A stretch of DNA of 64,000 nt from Desulfosporosinus lacus DSM 15449 (GTDB lineage: Bacteria > Bacillota > Desulfitobacteriia > Desulfitobacteriales > Desulfitobacteriaceae). This document shows, in pieces, positions 34,473-42,528 of this stretch. The translations under genes were made by a program, and so were the position numbers. The stretch lies in assembly GCF_900129935.1 (NCBI RefSeq), contig NZ_FQXJ01000020.1, forward strand, positions 1 to 64,000. The letters run 5' to 3'. The notes below the pieces were generated by a model. The model made no database searches and was not told where the DNA came from. It was given only the letters and a program-made list of their open reading frames with translations. How positions within the stretch are numbered: the stretch's first letter is position 1; each line of letters starts with the position of its first letter.

Positions 34473-35750
34473 ATGAAAACAACATATCGAGTCGATTTTG
34501 CTGAGGAACTTAAGAAATGTGTTCGCTGTGGTGAGTGTCGAGCGAATTGCCCTATCTTTTCCGAGTCAAAAAGAGAGCCAGATTCACCCCGTGGAAGACT
34601 GTCCTTGGTAAAACTTCTCCAAGAAGGCAAGATCACACCCTCTGCAGAACTGTCTGAAAAACTTTATGGGTGCTTACTTTGCAAAACCTGTGCTGTCAAT
34701 TGCCCGTCTGGGGTGATTACGGATGAAATTGTGATGGGAGTAAGAGATTACCTTGATGATGTTTTAGATAGAAACATTATCAAAAAGTTGGTGCTTAGGG
34801 GATTCTTAACTCGCCCAGCTCTGCTTCAAACATCTTTTTCACTCGTGAAACTTTATCAAAAGACGGGGTTAAATAATGTTTTGACAAGGTCAAAACTAAT
34901 TGAGCATTTGCCAGAACAAATGAGTGCAGGTGCAAAAATATTGCCGGATGTCTCAAAAAAACTAGCTCGTGGACGGATACCGGAAGTTGTTAAGCCCTAT
35001 GGAGAAAAGCGTTTTCGCGTAGCTTATTTTTTAGGGTGTGCGACGAATTTAATTTATCCAGATGTTGTGGTGAGTGGGGTGGACGTCCTAGCCAGGCATG
35101 GTTGTGAAGTGATAACTCCGGCTGTAAAGTGTTGCGGTATGCCGCATTTAGCCTATGGGGACACGGATACAGCGGTACAACTGGCCAAAAAAAATCTGAA
35201 GATTTTGCTGTCAGCACAAGTGGACGCAGTTGTGACTGATTGTTCGTCGTGCTCGGCTACTTTAGCGGAAAGCTATTCAAAGCTTTTTGAGCCGGGTACA
35301 GACGAATACAACCAGGCAAAAGAATTAAGTAACAAGGTCTATGATCTCAGTAAGTTTTTAGTGGAAAAAACGGGTGTTCAGCCAGGTCCTAATCCAGTTA
35401 ATGTCGCGGTAACCTACCACGATCCGTGTCATTTGAAACGGGGGCAAAATGTCTTTAAGCAACCACGCGAACTATTAAAAGCTATTCCTGGTGTGGAGTT
35501 TAAAGAGATGAAGGAAGCGGATCGTTGCTGTGGTTCGGCGGGCAGCTTTAGTATTATGCATCATGATCTGTCCATGAAAGTTCTTGAACGGAAGATTAGT
35601 AACATCGCAACTGCCAAAGCTACTGTGGTTGCTACCAGTTGCCCAACCTGTACAATGCAGTTAAGTTACGGGTTAAAAACACACGGTATGGTTGCACAGG
35701 TAGTACATCCAGTTCAGTTATTGGCTAAAACGTATCAGACGAAAACCTAA
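34473..35750 (+). CDS. glcF: Fe-S electron-transfer subunit with two CCG domains (GlcF-like)
   Basis: The partner of the upstream flavoprotein, carrying electrons to quinone or another acceptor. It has two [4Fe-4S] motifs, CVRCGECRANCP (about residues 14-25) and CLLCKTCAVNCP (about 67-78), and two cysteine-rich CCG domains ending in VKCCGMPHLAYGD and DRCCGSAGSFSIM, the latter binding a further cluster in heterodisulfide-reductase-like proteins. Length is 425 residues. The four-base gap to glcD implies coupling. It ends the por-to-glcF run; a 530-base regulatory region then precedes the TRAP genes. Confidence 0.9.
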   Translation: MKTTYRVDFAEELKKCVRCGECRANCPIFSESKREPDSPRGRLSLVKLLQEGKITPSAELSEKLYGCLLCKTCAVNCPSGVITDEIVMGVRDYLDDVLDRNIIKKLVLRGFLTRPALLQTSFSLVKLYQKTGLNNVLTRSKLIEHLPEQMSAGAKILPDVSKKLARGRIPEVVKPYGEKRFRVAYFLGCATNLIYPDVVVSGVDVLARHGCEVITPAVKCCGMPHLAYGDTDTAVQLAKKNLKILLSAQVDAVVTDCSSCSATLAESYSKLFEPGTDEYNQAKELSNKVYDLSKFLVEKTGVQPGPNPVNVAVTYHDPCHLKRGQNVFKQPRELLKAIPGVEFKEMKEADRCCGSAGSFSIMHHDLSMKVLERKISNIATAKATVVATSCPTCTMQLSYGLKTHGMVAQVVHPVQLLAKTYQTKT

Positions 35751-35780
35751 CTTTAAAATCATATGTCATATTAAATATTC

Positions 35781-35810
35781 AAAACAATGAAAACAATGAA
35801 AATAAATAGG
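35781..35810 (+). promoter_or_regulatory. AT-rich ATGAAAACAATGAAAA motif (possible regulator site)
   Basis: AAAACAATG is repeated twice in tandem here. The 24-base stretch from 35787 is nearly identical to 41889-41912 upstream of the CooF-like operon. CitB/DcuR-type regulators bind AT-rich sites, and such a regulator is encoded between the two places. Function is inferred. Confidence 0.35.
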
Positions 35811-35922
35811 AGTAAAAGGTCAAAAGGCGAATCACTTATTCATTGGAGAAGTCCACTCTGATAAGAGAACGTGGGACTTACTTATAGGAGTATCATTGGC
35901 AGTAGAATCAAGTTACCAAAAG

Positions 35923-35962
35923 TTTGCAAAAACTGTTTCAAATAAGAAACGGTTTTTGCAAA
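35923..35962. promoter_or_regulatory. large palindrome upstream of the TRAP sigma-54 promoter (activator site)
   Basis: TTTGCAAAAAC-TGTTTC and GAAACG-GTTTTTGCAAA form an almost perfect inverted repeat (17-base arms with one mismatch) around AAATAA. It ends about 160 bases before the -24 element, the usual distance for a sigma-54 enhancer. A further TGTTTCAATAATAAGA half-site lies at 35977-35992. The rest of 35751-36286 holds no gene. Confidence 0.7.
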
Positions 35963-36119
35963 ATAAGCAGTACAATGTTTCAATAATAAGACGATTCCTA
36001 CAACGATATATTCTGATAATCCATATATTTGAAATGTTTAAATAGAGACACAAGCAGGGGACTGTGATAAGAGAACATTGGGTTTAAAGCGAAGGAGCTT
36101 AAGAAAAAAATGATAAAAA

Positions 36120-36138
36120 TTGGCATAAAAATTGCAAT
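36120..36138 (+). promoter_or_regulatory. sigma-54 promoter of the TRAP transporter operon
   Basis: TTGGCATAAAAATTGCAAT has GG (36122-36123) and GC (36134-36135) ten bases apart. It matches the promoter at 28917 in layout. The dctP start is about 150 bases downstream, and the leader contains a TTTTGAGAGAA/TTCTCTCAAAA hairpin (36160-36193). Confidence 0.85.
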
Positions 36139-36286
36139 ATTCAAAATCCAATGCAATTTTTTTGAGAGAAAAAAATTGAACATTCTCTCAAAATTATCTA
36201 TTTAGAGTAATGTAACAATTTTTCTGGGAGGTGAAGGTGGTTAGGAACGGGTGGGGAATTTCTAAAATGAGAGGGGATTTATATTG

Positions 36287-37321
36287 ATGAAGAAAAATCG
36301 CTTTATTAATCTAGCACTTGTGTCGGTAATTGCTTTTGCACTCATTGGGTGTGGATCGACTGCTGCAACTAAGCCTGCGGACACAGCAGGAAGTGATTCT
36401 GCTAAGAAACCAAGTGTTACTGTAAAGCTATCCTCGACATCCAGTAAGGGTGGAGCAATGTATGAAGGGGCGATGAAGTTCAAGGAACTTGTTGAAGAGC
36501 GCTCTAAAGGAGATATAGCGGTTCAAGTGTTTCCTGATGGTCAATTAGCGAAAGACCTAGCTGCAATTGATGCCCATAAAACTGGAGCAATCCATTTGTC
36601 TCTTCCTTCAACAGCTATGGCTCAAATAGATCCGAAATTTGGAGTTTTTGATATCCCGTTCTTATTTAAAGATGCTGCTGCAGTCACTAAATTCGCACAC
36701 GGAGAAATGTGGACGAAAGAGTTTCAACCTTTATTTGAGCAGTACGGTATGTATGGCTTAGGCTTCTGGGAAAATGGTTTCCGTCACATTACCAATAATA
36801 AACGTCCGATTAACGTTCCTGAAGATTTAAAAGGAATTAAAATACGGGTACCAGAAAGTAAACTGCGAGTAGCAATGTTTAAGGAATTTGGGGCTAATCC
36901 ATCGACTTCAGATTTCAGTGAGGTATTTACAGCGTTACAGCAGGGAGTCTTTGATGGTCAGGAAAATCCATTCGTGCAAATTGAAGCTGGTCGTTTCGCT
37001 GAAATTCAAAAATATCTTTCCCTTACAAATCATACCTATACACCTGCCTACTTAGTCGCCAGTAAGGTATGGTTCGACAAATTAAAGCCTGAGCAACAAG
37101 AGATCTTAAAAAAAGCTGCTGTTGATGCAGGTGACTTTACTCGTGAATATGGAGCGAAAGTAGAAGGCGAGCTCCTAGCCAAATTTAAGGCAGCAGGAAT
37201 GACCGTTAACACAGCTGATGTAGCAGCCTTCCAGGACAAAACAGGGCCGGTCATTGATCTGCTCAAAGAATCTATTGATCCTGCGTTTGTGGATAAAGTA
37301 GTGAAAACAGCCAAGGAGTAA
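36287..37321 (+). CDS. dctP: TRAP transporter solute-binding lipoprotein DctP
   Basis: The extracytoplasmic binding protein of a TRAP carrier for carboxylates. The signal peptide ends in a lipobox (ALIGC, Cys22), so it is probably membrane-anchored in this Gram-positive host. The DctP fold shows KGGAMYEGAMKFKELVEERS, PDGQLAKDLAAIDAHKTGAI, FWENGFRHITN, GIKIRVPESKL (with the family Arg that binds the carboxylate) and FSEVFTALQQGVFDGQENP. Length is 344 residues. The ATG at 36287 or the TTG at 36284 could start it, both behind GAGGGG. A hairpin follows before dctQ. Confidence 0.94.
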   Translation: MKKNRFINLALVSVIAFALIGCGSTAATKPADTAGSDSAKKPSVTVKLSSTSSKGGAMYEGAMKFKELVEERSKGDIAVQVFPDGQLAKDLAAIDAHKTGAIHLSLPSTAMAQIDPKFGVFDIPFLFKDAAAVTKFAHGEMWTKEFQPLFEQYGMYGLGFWENGFRHITNNKRPINVPEDLKGIKIRVPESKLRVAMFKEFGANPSTSDFSEVFTALQQGVFDGQENPFVQIEAGRFAEIQKYLSLTNHTYTPAYLVASKVWFDKLKPEQQEILKKAAVDAGDFTREYGAKVEGELLAKFKAAGMTVNTADVAAFQDKTGPVIDLLKESIDPAFVDKVVKTAKE

Positions 37322-37347
37322 TTAAAGAATCGATCGCAAGTTTAAAA

Positions 37348-37400
37348 AGCTCATGTCCCTTATTCTCATATTTATGGCTTCGAATATGGGGGCATGAGTT
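37348..37400 (+). terminator. stem-loop between dctP and dctQ
   Basis: GCTCATGTCCC (from 37349) pairs imperfectly with GGGGGCATGAGT (to 37399), with inner CATATT/AATATG pairing. Such hairpins often stabilise or attenuate mRNA so that the binding protein is made in excess over the membrane subunits. Confidence 0.5.
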
Positions 37401-37433
37401 CTTAATTAATAAAGCTAAAGGAGGCAGAATCAA

Positions 37434-37916
37434 ATGCAGTTCCTAAGTCGAATTGATCGAATTATACAAGCCGGGTTAAAATGGACCCTTATCATACTTA
37501 TGATTGCGATTACGTTGAGTGTGGCTTGGGGAGTATTCACTCGTTTTATATTACAAAATGCTGCAACGTGGACAGGGGAATTTTCAGGCTTTTCTCTAGT
37601 TTGGATTACCTTTCTTGGTTCTGCCTATGCAGTATATCAAAAAACTCATATTCGTTTTGAATCGCTATTTGATATGCTTCCTAAATCGATAGGATTAGTT
37701 ATTCAAACGATCTTCAATCTTAGTATGCTTGCCTTCTTTGCAATTGTTATGATCCTTGGCTTTAACTTGTCAATTGGTGCAATGTCTGCTGAGACCGTAT
37801 CTCTTCCAATCACTAAAGGTATCGCTTATTTAGTCCTTCCTATAGGTAGTGCAATTATGGTGATTGGTTTTTTCTCAGACACGGTAAATTCGTTTAAAAG
37901 AGGTGATAGCAAATGA
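37434..37916 (+). CDS. dctQ: TRAP transporter small membrane subunit DctQ
   Basis: A 160-residue protein with four membrane segments (about residues 14-36, 46-66, 86-108 and 128-150), as in the DctQ family, which joins the binding protein to the large permease. The family motifs WGVFTRFILQNAATWTGEFS and FLGSAYAVYQKTHIRFESLF are present. The ATG follows AAGGAGG. It overlaps dctM by four bases. Confidence 0.94.
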   Translation: MQFLSRIDRIIQAGLKWTLIILMIAITLSVAWGVFTRFILQNAATWTGEFSGFSLVWITFLGSAYAVYQKTHIRFESLFDMLPKSIGLVIQTIFNLSMLAFFAIVMILGFNLSIGAMSAETVSLPITKGIAYLVLPIGSAIMVIGFFSDTVNSFKRGDSK

Positions 37917-39184
37917 TTGCAACTATACTAATTGGTGGGATTATGGGGTTAGTCCTTTTAGGACTGCCGATAGGTTTTGCTTTAGCGATTGTTGGAGTAG
38001 GGCTATTTATCTTGACAGGCGCTCCTTTGGATATGTTGCCGATTATTTTGTTTGATGGTTCTAATAACTTCCCCCTACTCGCCATTCCGTTATTTATGGT
38101 TGTTGGGGAGTTAATGGGCGCTGTGAATTTATCCCAAAGACTCGTGAATTTCGCGGGTAGTCTTGTTGGTTTTGCTCGCGGAGGATTAGCTCAAGTAACC
38201 GTTGTGACCTCGATGATTTTCGCCGAAATTTCCGGTTCCGCTGTGGCTGGTGCGGCTGCTTTAGGCGGGATTTTGATCCCGGAAATGGAGAAAAAGGGGT
38301 ACACGAAGGGGTTTGCGGCAGCCTTAGTGTCTGTGGCTGCAACAATGGCCATTATTTTACCTCCTAGCATTCCCATGATTCTGTACGGAGTTATGGCTGG
38401 AGTCAGTGTATCGGATTTGTTTATTGCAGGTATTTTCCCAGGATTGATTGTTGGATTTGTATTAACAGTCGTCAATCACTTCTTTGCTAAGAAAAACAAT
38501 TGGGAAGCTGCTTCTACCTTTTCTTTTCCGGCTGTAGGAAAGACCTTTAAAGAAGCCTTTTGGGCACTAACGATACCCTTTATTATTCTCGGCGGAATCT
38601 GGGGCGGGATATTTACCCCTACCGAAGCTGCCGCTGTAGCATCGGTTGCCGCGTTTTTAATAGGGATGTTCATTTACAAGGAATTAAAGTTTAAAGATCT
38701 GCCTGACCTTTTAATAAGAGCAGCTAATCAGACAGCTGTTGTCATGATTATTATCGCCGCTTCAGCTGTTATCGGCTGGTTTTTAACGAGTGAGCAAATC
38801 CCTCAGGGTTTGGCTGCTTGGGTGACAACCATAACTTCTAATCCTATTGCCGTTTTAGCGATTCTAAATGTCTTCTTTTTGATTGTTGGGATGTTCATGC
38901 ATTCTGCAGCGGCGATCATTATGCTTATCCCAATTTTGATGCCTTTAATTCGTGAATTGGGGATTGATCCGATTCACTTCGGGATCATCATCACCATTAA
39001 CCTGGGGATTGGTCAGCAAACTCCACCGGTTGCCTCTGTTTTACTGACAGCTTGTTCAGTCGGAAATGTTCCATTGGTTCAAACCTTCCCTTATCTCAAA
39101 GTTTACTTAGCAGTCATGCTGGGAATTTTAGCATTGATAACCTATGTTCCGATAATTAGTACTTATTTACCTTCGGTGATGTAG
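37913..39184 (+). CDS. dctM: TRAP transporter large permease DctM
   Basis: The 12-helix ion-coupled permease subunit (423 residues). It shows GLPIGFALAIVGVG, PLLAIPLFMVVGELMG, MIFAEISGSAVAGAAALGGI, and MAIILPPSIPMILYGVMAGVS, all typical of DctM, with a late GIIITINLGIGQQTPPVASV. It overlaps dctQ (ATGA). Taken with the sigma-54 promoter and the CitAB-like genes downstream, it should import a carboxylate at the cost of the sodium or proton gradient. Confidence 0.95.
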   Translation: MIATILIGGIMGLVLLGLPIGFALAIVGVGLFILTGAPLDMLPIILFDGSNNFPLLAIPLFMVVGELMGAVNLSQRLVNFAGSLVGFARGGLAQVTVVTSMIFAEISGSAVAGAAALGGILIPEMEKKGYTKGFAAALVSVAATMAIILPPSIPMILYGVMAGVSVSDLFIAGIFPGLIVGFVLTVVNHFFAKKNNWEAASTFSFPAVGKTFKEAFWALTIPFIILGGIWGGIFTPTEAAAVASVAAFLIGMFIYKELKFKDLPDLLIRAANQTAVVMIIIAASAVIGWFLTSEQIPQGLAAWVTTITSNPIAVLAILNVFFLIVGMFMHSAAAIIMLIPILMPLIRELGIDPIHFGIIITINLGIGQQTPPVASVLLTACSVGNVPLVQTFPYLKVYLAVMLGILALITYVPIISTYLPSVM

Positions 39185-39209
39185 AGGTGAGAATAAGGTG
39201 AATAACGAT

Positions 39210-39310
39210 AAAGAAAACTTGGTTGGCGCCCAAAGGCACTGTCTTCGTACGTGTTAACTTAGCGGAGAAGCCATAAGCGCAGTCGGCAACTTTAGTTGCC
39301 CTTATGCGCT
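39210..39310. repeat. dispersed AAAGAAAACTTGG repeat, long copy
   Basis: Begins with GATAAAGAAAACTTGGTTGG, continues with CACTGTCTTCGTACGTGTTAAC and TTAGCGGAGAAGCC, and ends in GTTGCCCTTATGC. The reverse complement of 55229-55367 has the same order of blocks, and the ends match 20013-20164. Non-coding. Confidence 0.75.
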
Positions 39311-39333
39311 GGCCATGGTCAACAGCAAAACTA

Positions 39334-39378
39334 AAGCAACCAGTGGGCATTGTTCAAATACCAAACGACTGGTTGCTT
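39334..39378. terminator. bidirectional terminator between dctM and the response regulator
   Basis: AAGCAACCAGT (39334-39344) and ACTGGTTGCTT (39368-39378) are perfect 11-base arms; the genes on both sides converge here. T-runs are short. Confidence 0.7.
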
Positions 39379-39409
39379 CGCTTATAAGGTAACCGATATT
39401 GGGCCATAA

Positions 39410-40111
39410 TCACCAAGGATTAACACTATACAGTTTAGTCGGACGTCCGAGAGTACCATATTCCAATTCAACTTGAACCTTCCCAGTTTCTAATAGGTAT
39501 TCTAAATAACGCCAAACGGTAATTTTAGACATGGTCAGTTCTGAGGCAATGGACTGACAGGAAAGGGATTTTTCTTGTTTATTAAGAAAGCCTAGGATTT
39601 GTTCAAGAGTTAATTGATGAACCCCTTTAGGAAGGGGCGTAGATTTAGCCATTGGTACGATTTCGCGAGTAACTTCAACCGGGGTATTAAGCTTATCAAG
39701 CTCATGTTGGCTTAAGTCTGAGTTTTTTGACATCATGTTACGAAGCCTCAAATAACTTTGGAGAGCTTGTTGGAGACGCTCCATATCAAAAGGTTTAATC
39801 AAATAGTCGACAGCGCCGTAGCGTAAGGCTTCATGGATTGTTGAACTATCTTTAGCGGCTGTCACTAAAATAATATCTGTAGATATTTTTCTTTGCCGGA
39901 TTCGTTTCAGAATGTTCAGGCCGTTACCGTGAGTTAAAAAGATATCCAATAAAACTAAATCTGGCTTGGTTTCCTTTATTAGCTGTAAAGAATCATTTTC
40001 ATTATTGCTTATCCCAACCACTATAAAAGGAGGCATTTTTTCGGTAAACCGTTTATTAATGCTTGCTACCATGGGATCATCTTCAACTATAAACACTCGA
40101 ATTGGGTCCAA
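39410..40111 (-). CDS. CitB/DcuR-type response regulator
   Basis: A 233-residue two-component regulator. The receiver domain has the acidic pair E10-D11-D12, the phospho-acceptor D56 in LVLLDIF, the Thr/Ser switch in VTAAKD and K106 in LIKPFD. The C-terminal part (about residues 165-233) is a helix-turn-helix region (SCQSIASELTMSKITVWRYLEYL) as in the CitB/DcuR family that answers to citrate, malate or fumarate. It lies 82 bases downstream of its cognate kinase and converges on the TRAP operon, the likely target. Confidence 0.92.
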   Translation of the reverse strand: MDPIRVFIVEDDPMVASINKRFTEKMPPFIVVGISNNENDSLQLIKETKPDLVLLDIFLTHGNGLNILKRIRQRKISTDIILVTAAKDSSTIHEALRYGAVDYLIKPFDMERLQQALQSYLRLRNMMSKNSDLSQHELDKLNTPVEVTREIVPMAKSTPLPKGVHQLTLEQILGFLNKQEKSLSCQSIASELTMSKITVWRYLEYLLETGKVQVELEYGTLGRPTKLYSVNPW

Positions 40112-40193
40112 GTGAAAACAACTCCTTTCGTGATAATTTCAGCGGTAGATAAAGCTTAGATCGAATGCCAACGCTTGCAATGGAGCAGAAATC

Positions 40194-41765
40194 TTAGGGA
40201 AGTTCATAAGGAATAACGATTCGGAAAACAGTCCCGTTTTCGTCAGTGCAAAAGGTAATTGTTCCACCAGCGACATCGATACGGTTCTTGCAGTTCGGAA
40301 GACCAAAGCCTTGACCGTGTTCTTTAGAGGTGAATCCAGCCTCAAATACTCGATGGCGGTATTCTATAGGAATTCCGGTGCCGCTATCTTCTATTAGTAT
40401 ACAAATATCATGAGGGCTTTGTTTTATCAGCACACGAACTAGACGTTTTTCCTGGCCAGCAACTGTATCAAAAGCATTCTCAATCAAATTCCCTAAAACA
40501 ACAATCATAGCATGTTCATCGAAATACTTAGGAAGGGTAACGAGTTGGCTTTCGCGGTCGATTTCCAGATTGATTTGTTTCTCTTGAGCTTCGCTGGCTT
40601 TACCAGTTAATAGTCCGACGACGGCACTGCTCTGAATACTGTCAATCAGAAAACTGACTAATGAGTGTTCTTTCAAGGTGATCGATGAAATATAACTTTT
40701 TGCTTCATCATAAGCTTCGAGTTGAATTAAGCCAGAAATAACATGGAGTTTGTTCAAAAATTCATGAGTACGTGCACGTAAGGCGCCGACGATATTCTTC
40801 ACCCCAGTAAGCTCTTCGGCAATACGGTTGACCTCAGTTAAAGGACGGAAAGTAGCAATTGCTCCCATTATTTTATTATTAATAACAAGGGGGTGACGAT
40901 TCGTTAGGACGATATTTCCATTAATCAATAACTGCTCGTCTTCTAAGGGTTGTTGAGTACTCATAACAAGCGTCAGTTGAGAGTCTGGAATTAGTTTAGA
41001 AATGTGACATCCAATAAATACCGTGCCCGGCGGGAAAAGGTTTTGAGCTACTTGGTTGACCACTGTAACCTCGGAATTTTGGTCAATCGCAATAATCCCT
41101 TCTTTAACGGATTGAAGCATGCAGTCCCGCTCCTTAAGCAAGGTTGCAATTTCTAAAGGTTCCATTCCGAAAATTAAGTTTTTAATGTTATTGGCCAATA
41201 AAATCGAAAAGAGCACAATTAGTAAAAGGCCAAGCGGAATGACAAGATAGAATATTTTGTAAATTTTCGCTAGAGTTAGGGAAATTCCAGGTTCAAAATA
41301 GCCAACAGCAACTGCGCCAATTTGTTGAGAACCGTTAAAGATTGGCGCAAAGGCCCTTATCGAGGGGCCGGATATTCCTACTGCTTTAGAGGTATAAGAT
41401 TGACCGTGCAAAGCAGGGCCCTCGTCCCCTCCTGTGAAAGGCAAGCCAATTAAGGCCTCATTCGGATGACTATGTCGTTTACCTTCTTTATCAAGAAAGA
41501 CAACAAACGTCGCGTGTGTATAATTTCGAATCTCCTCTGCGATTATCTGGAGGTCATTGACTGGATTTTCCGAATAATATCCTGCGATGACGTCCTGACG
41601 TTGGGAAGCGAGTGTGGCAATATCCATAGCTTGATTGGCAATCTGCTCCTCAAAGCTATCGATAAAACTGAAATGTAAGATACTTATTGCTAGGATAAGG
41701 GGTATTAAACTACTAATTGCAGTGGTAATAAAAACTCGAACACGCAAAGGAAGTGGTTTTCCCAT
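40194..41765 (-). CDS. CitA/DcuS-type sensor histidine kinase
   Basis: A 523-residue membrane sensor. TM1 is about residues 11-33, an outside Cache/PAS-like domain spans about 34-165 (ASQRQDVIAGYY, FNGSQQIGAVAVGYF), TM2 is about 171-192, a cytoplasmic PAS is about 210-310, and the kinase part has the H-box LRARTHEFLNKLHVISGL with phospho-acceptor H334, typical of the CitA/DcuS group, followed by N-box IENAFDT and G-box DSGTGIP. It senses an external carboxylate, probably the TRAP substrate. Transcribed divergently from the CooF-like operon. Confidence 0.93.
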   Translation of the reverse strand: MGKPLPLRVRVFITTAISSLIPLILAISILHFSFIDSFEEQIANQAMDIATLASQRQDVIAGYYSENPVNDLQIIAEEIRNYTHATFVVFLDKEGKRHSHPNEALIGLPFTGGDEGPALHGQSYTSKAVGISGPSIRAFAPIFNGSQQIGAVAVGYFEPGISLTLAKIYKIFYLVIPLGLLLIVLFSILLANNIKNLIFGMEPLEIATLLKERDCMLQSVKEGIIAIDQNSEVTVVNQVAQNLFPPGTVFIGCHISKLIPDSQLTLVMSTQQPLEDEQLLINGNIVLTNRHPLVINNKIMGAIATFRPLTEVNRIAEELTGVKNIVGALRARTHEFLNKLHVISGLIQLEAYDEAKSYISSITLKEHSLVSFLIDSIQSSAVVGLLTGKASEAQEKQINLEIDRESQLVTLPKYFDEHAMIVVLGNLIENAFDTVAGQEKRLVRVLIKQSPHDICILIEDSGTGIPIEYRHRVFEAGFTSKEHGQGFGLPNCKNRIDVAGGTITFCTDENGTVFRIVIPYELP

Positions 41766-41880
41766 AATACCCTCCGGCTGTAAATGGAGTGCTAGTAGAC
41801 AGCTACTCTTGAATACTAACAGATTTTTTAATTAATTCCTAGATGGATTTCGGAAAATTTATTCAATTTACGTAATTTTC

Positions 41881-41913
41881 AAAAAACAAATGAAAACAAT
41901 GAAAAAATATAGG
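41881..41913 (+). promoter_or_regulatory. second copy of the ATGAAAACAATGAAAA motif
   Basis: Lies in the 199-base gap between the sensor kinase and the CooF-like gene. It matches 35787-35810 at nearly every position over 24 bases. An ATG at 41890 in this motif is in frame with the ferredoxin gene but has no ribosome site. Confidence 0.35.
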
Positions 41914-41964
41914 ATGCCGGGAGATGGAGAGCGAATCATAATTTTTCGAAAGGGGGATCGCAAG

Positions 41965-42489
41965 ATGGTTATGGATAATCCCGCGCGTAAGCGCATTTTC
42001 GTGGATCAGAGTCGTTGTTTAGGATGTAAAACCTGCGAATTAAGATGTGCGGTCGAACGCAGCTCTATAAGCAAATCCTTGCCAGAGGCTGTTCAGGAAC
42101 AAATCTTGCCAAGGCCAAGAGTCTATGTAGAATGGGATGGGGAGAATTCTTCACCGATTCAGTGCAGGCATTGTGAAGATGCCCCATGCTTGGAAATATG
42201 CTCAACCGGGGCAATGCAACGAGATGAGAAGAGTGGCTGTGTTTTTGTCAATGGCAACAAATGTATCTCTTGTTGGATGTGTGTTATGGTTTGTCCTTAT
42301 GGAGTGATTGCGCCTGCCCACGAGAAACACTCTGCGGATAAATGTGACCAATGTTTCCAAATGTCGCAACCCTATTGCGTGGCGGCCTGCCCAACGGGTG
42401 CCTTACAGGAAATCTCTCTTGAGGACTATTTACTTCAGTTAAAGCAAAAAAGGGAGTCTGGGCTTGCCTGGGTTGATAAAGATGTATAA
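41965..42489 (+). CDS. CooF-like polyferredoxin with four [4Fe-4S] motifs
   Basis: A 174-residue electron carrier of the CooF/HycB/DmsB type. Four cysteine groups are visible: CLGCKTCELRCA (residues 18-29), CRHCEDAPCLEIC, CISCWMCVMVCP and CDQCFQMSQPYCVAACP. No signal peptide. In CO dehydrogenase systems CooF takes electrons from CooS; here the neighbour is a CooS-like protein lacking the catalytic cluster, so the real donor is unknown. The ATG at 41965 with AAAGGGGG is preferred over earlier in-frame codons. First gene of a likely six-gene operon. Confidence 0.88.
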   Translation: MVMDNPARKRIFVDQSRCLGCKTCELRCAVERSSISKSLPEAVQEQILPRPRVYVEWDGENSSPIQCRHCEDAPCLEICSTGAMQRDEKSGCVFVNGNKCISCWMCVMVCPYGVIAPAHEKHSADKCDQCFQMSQPYCVAACPTGALQEISLEDYLLQLKQKRESGLAWVDKDV

Positions 42490-42528
42490 AAATAGTTTCT
42501 AAGTTGAATTAAGGAGGGATTTTGATTC

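Noticed and set aside
41890-41964. Upstream extension of the CooF-like ferredoxin from ATG at 41890
   Set aside because: No ribosome site before it; the added 25 residues are basic and lack any ferredoxin similarity, whereas AAAGGGGG precedes the ATG at 41965.
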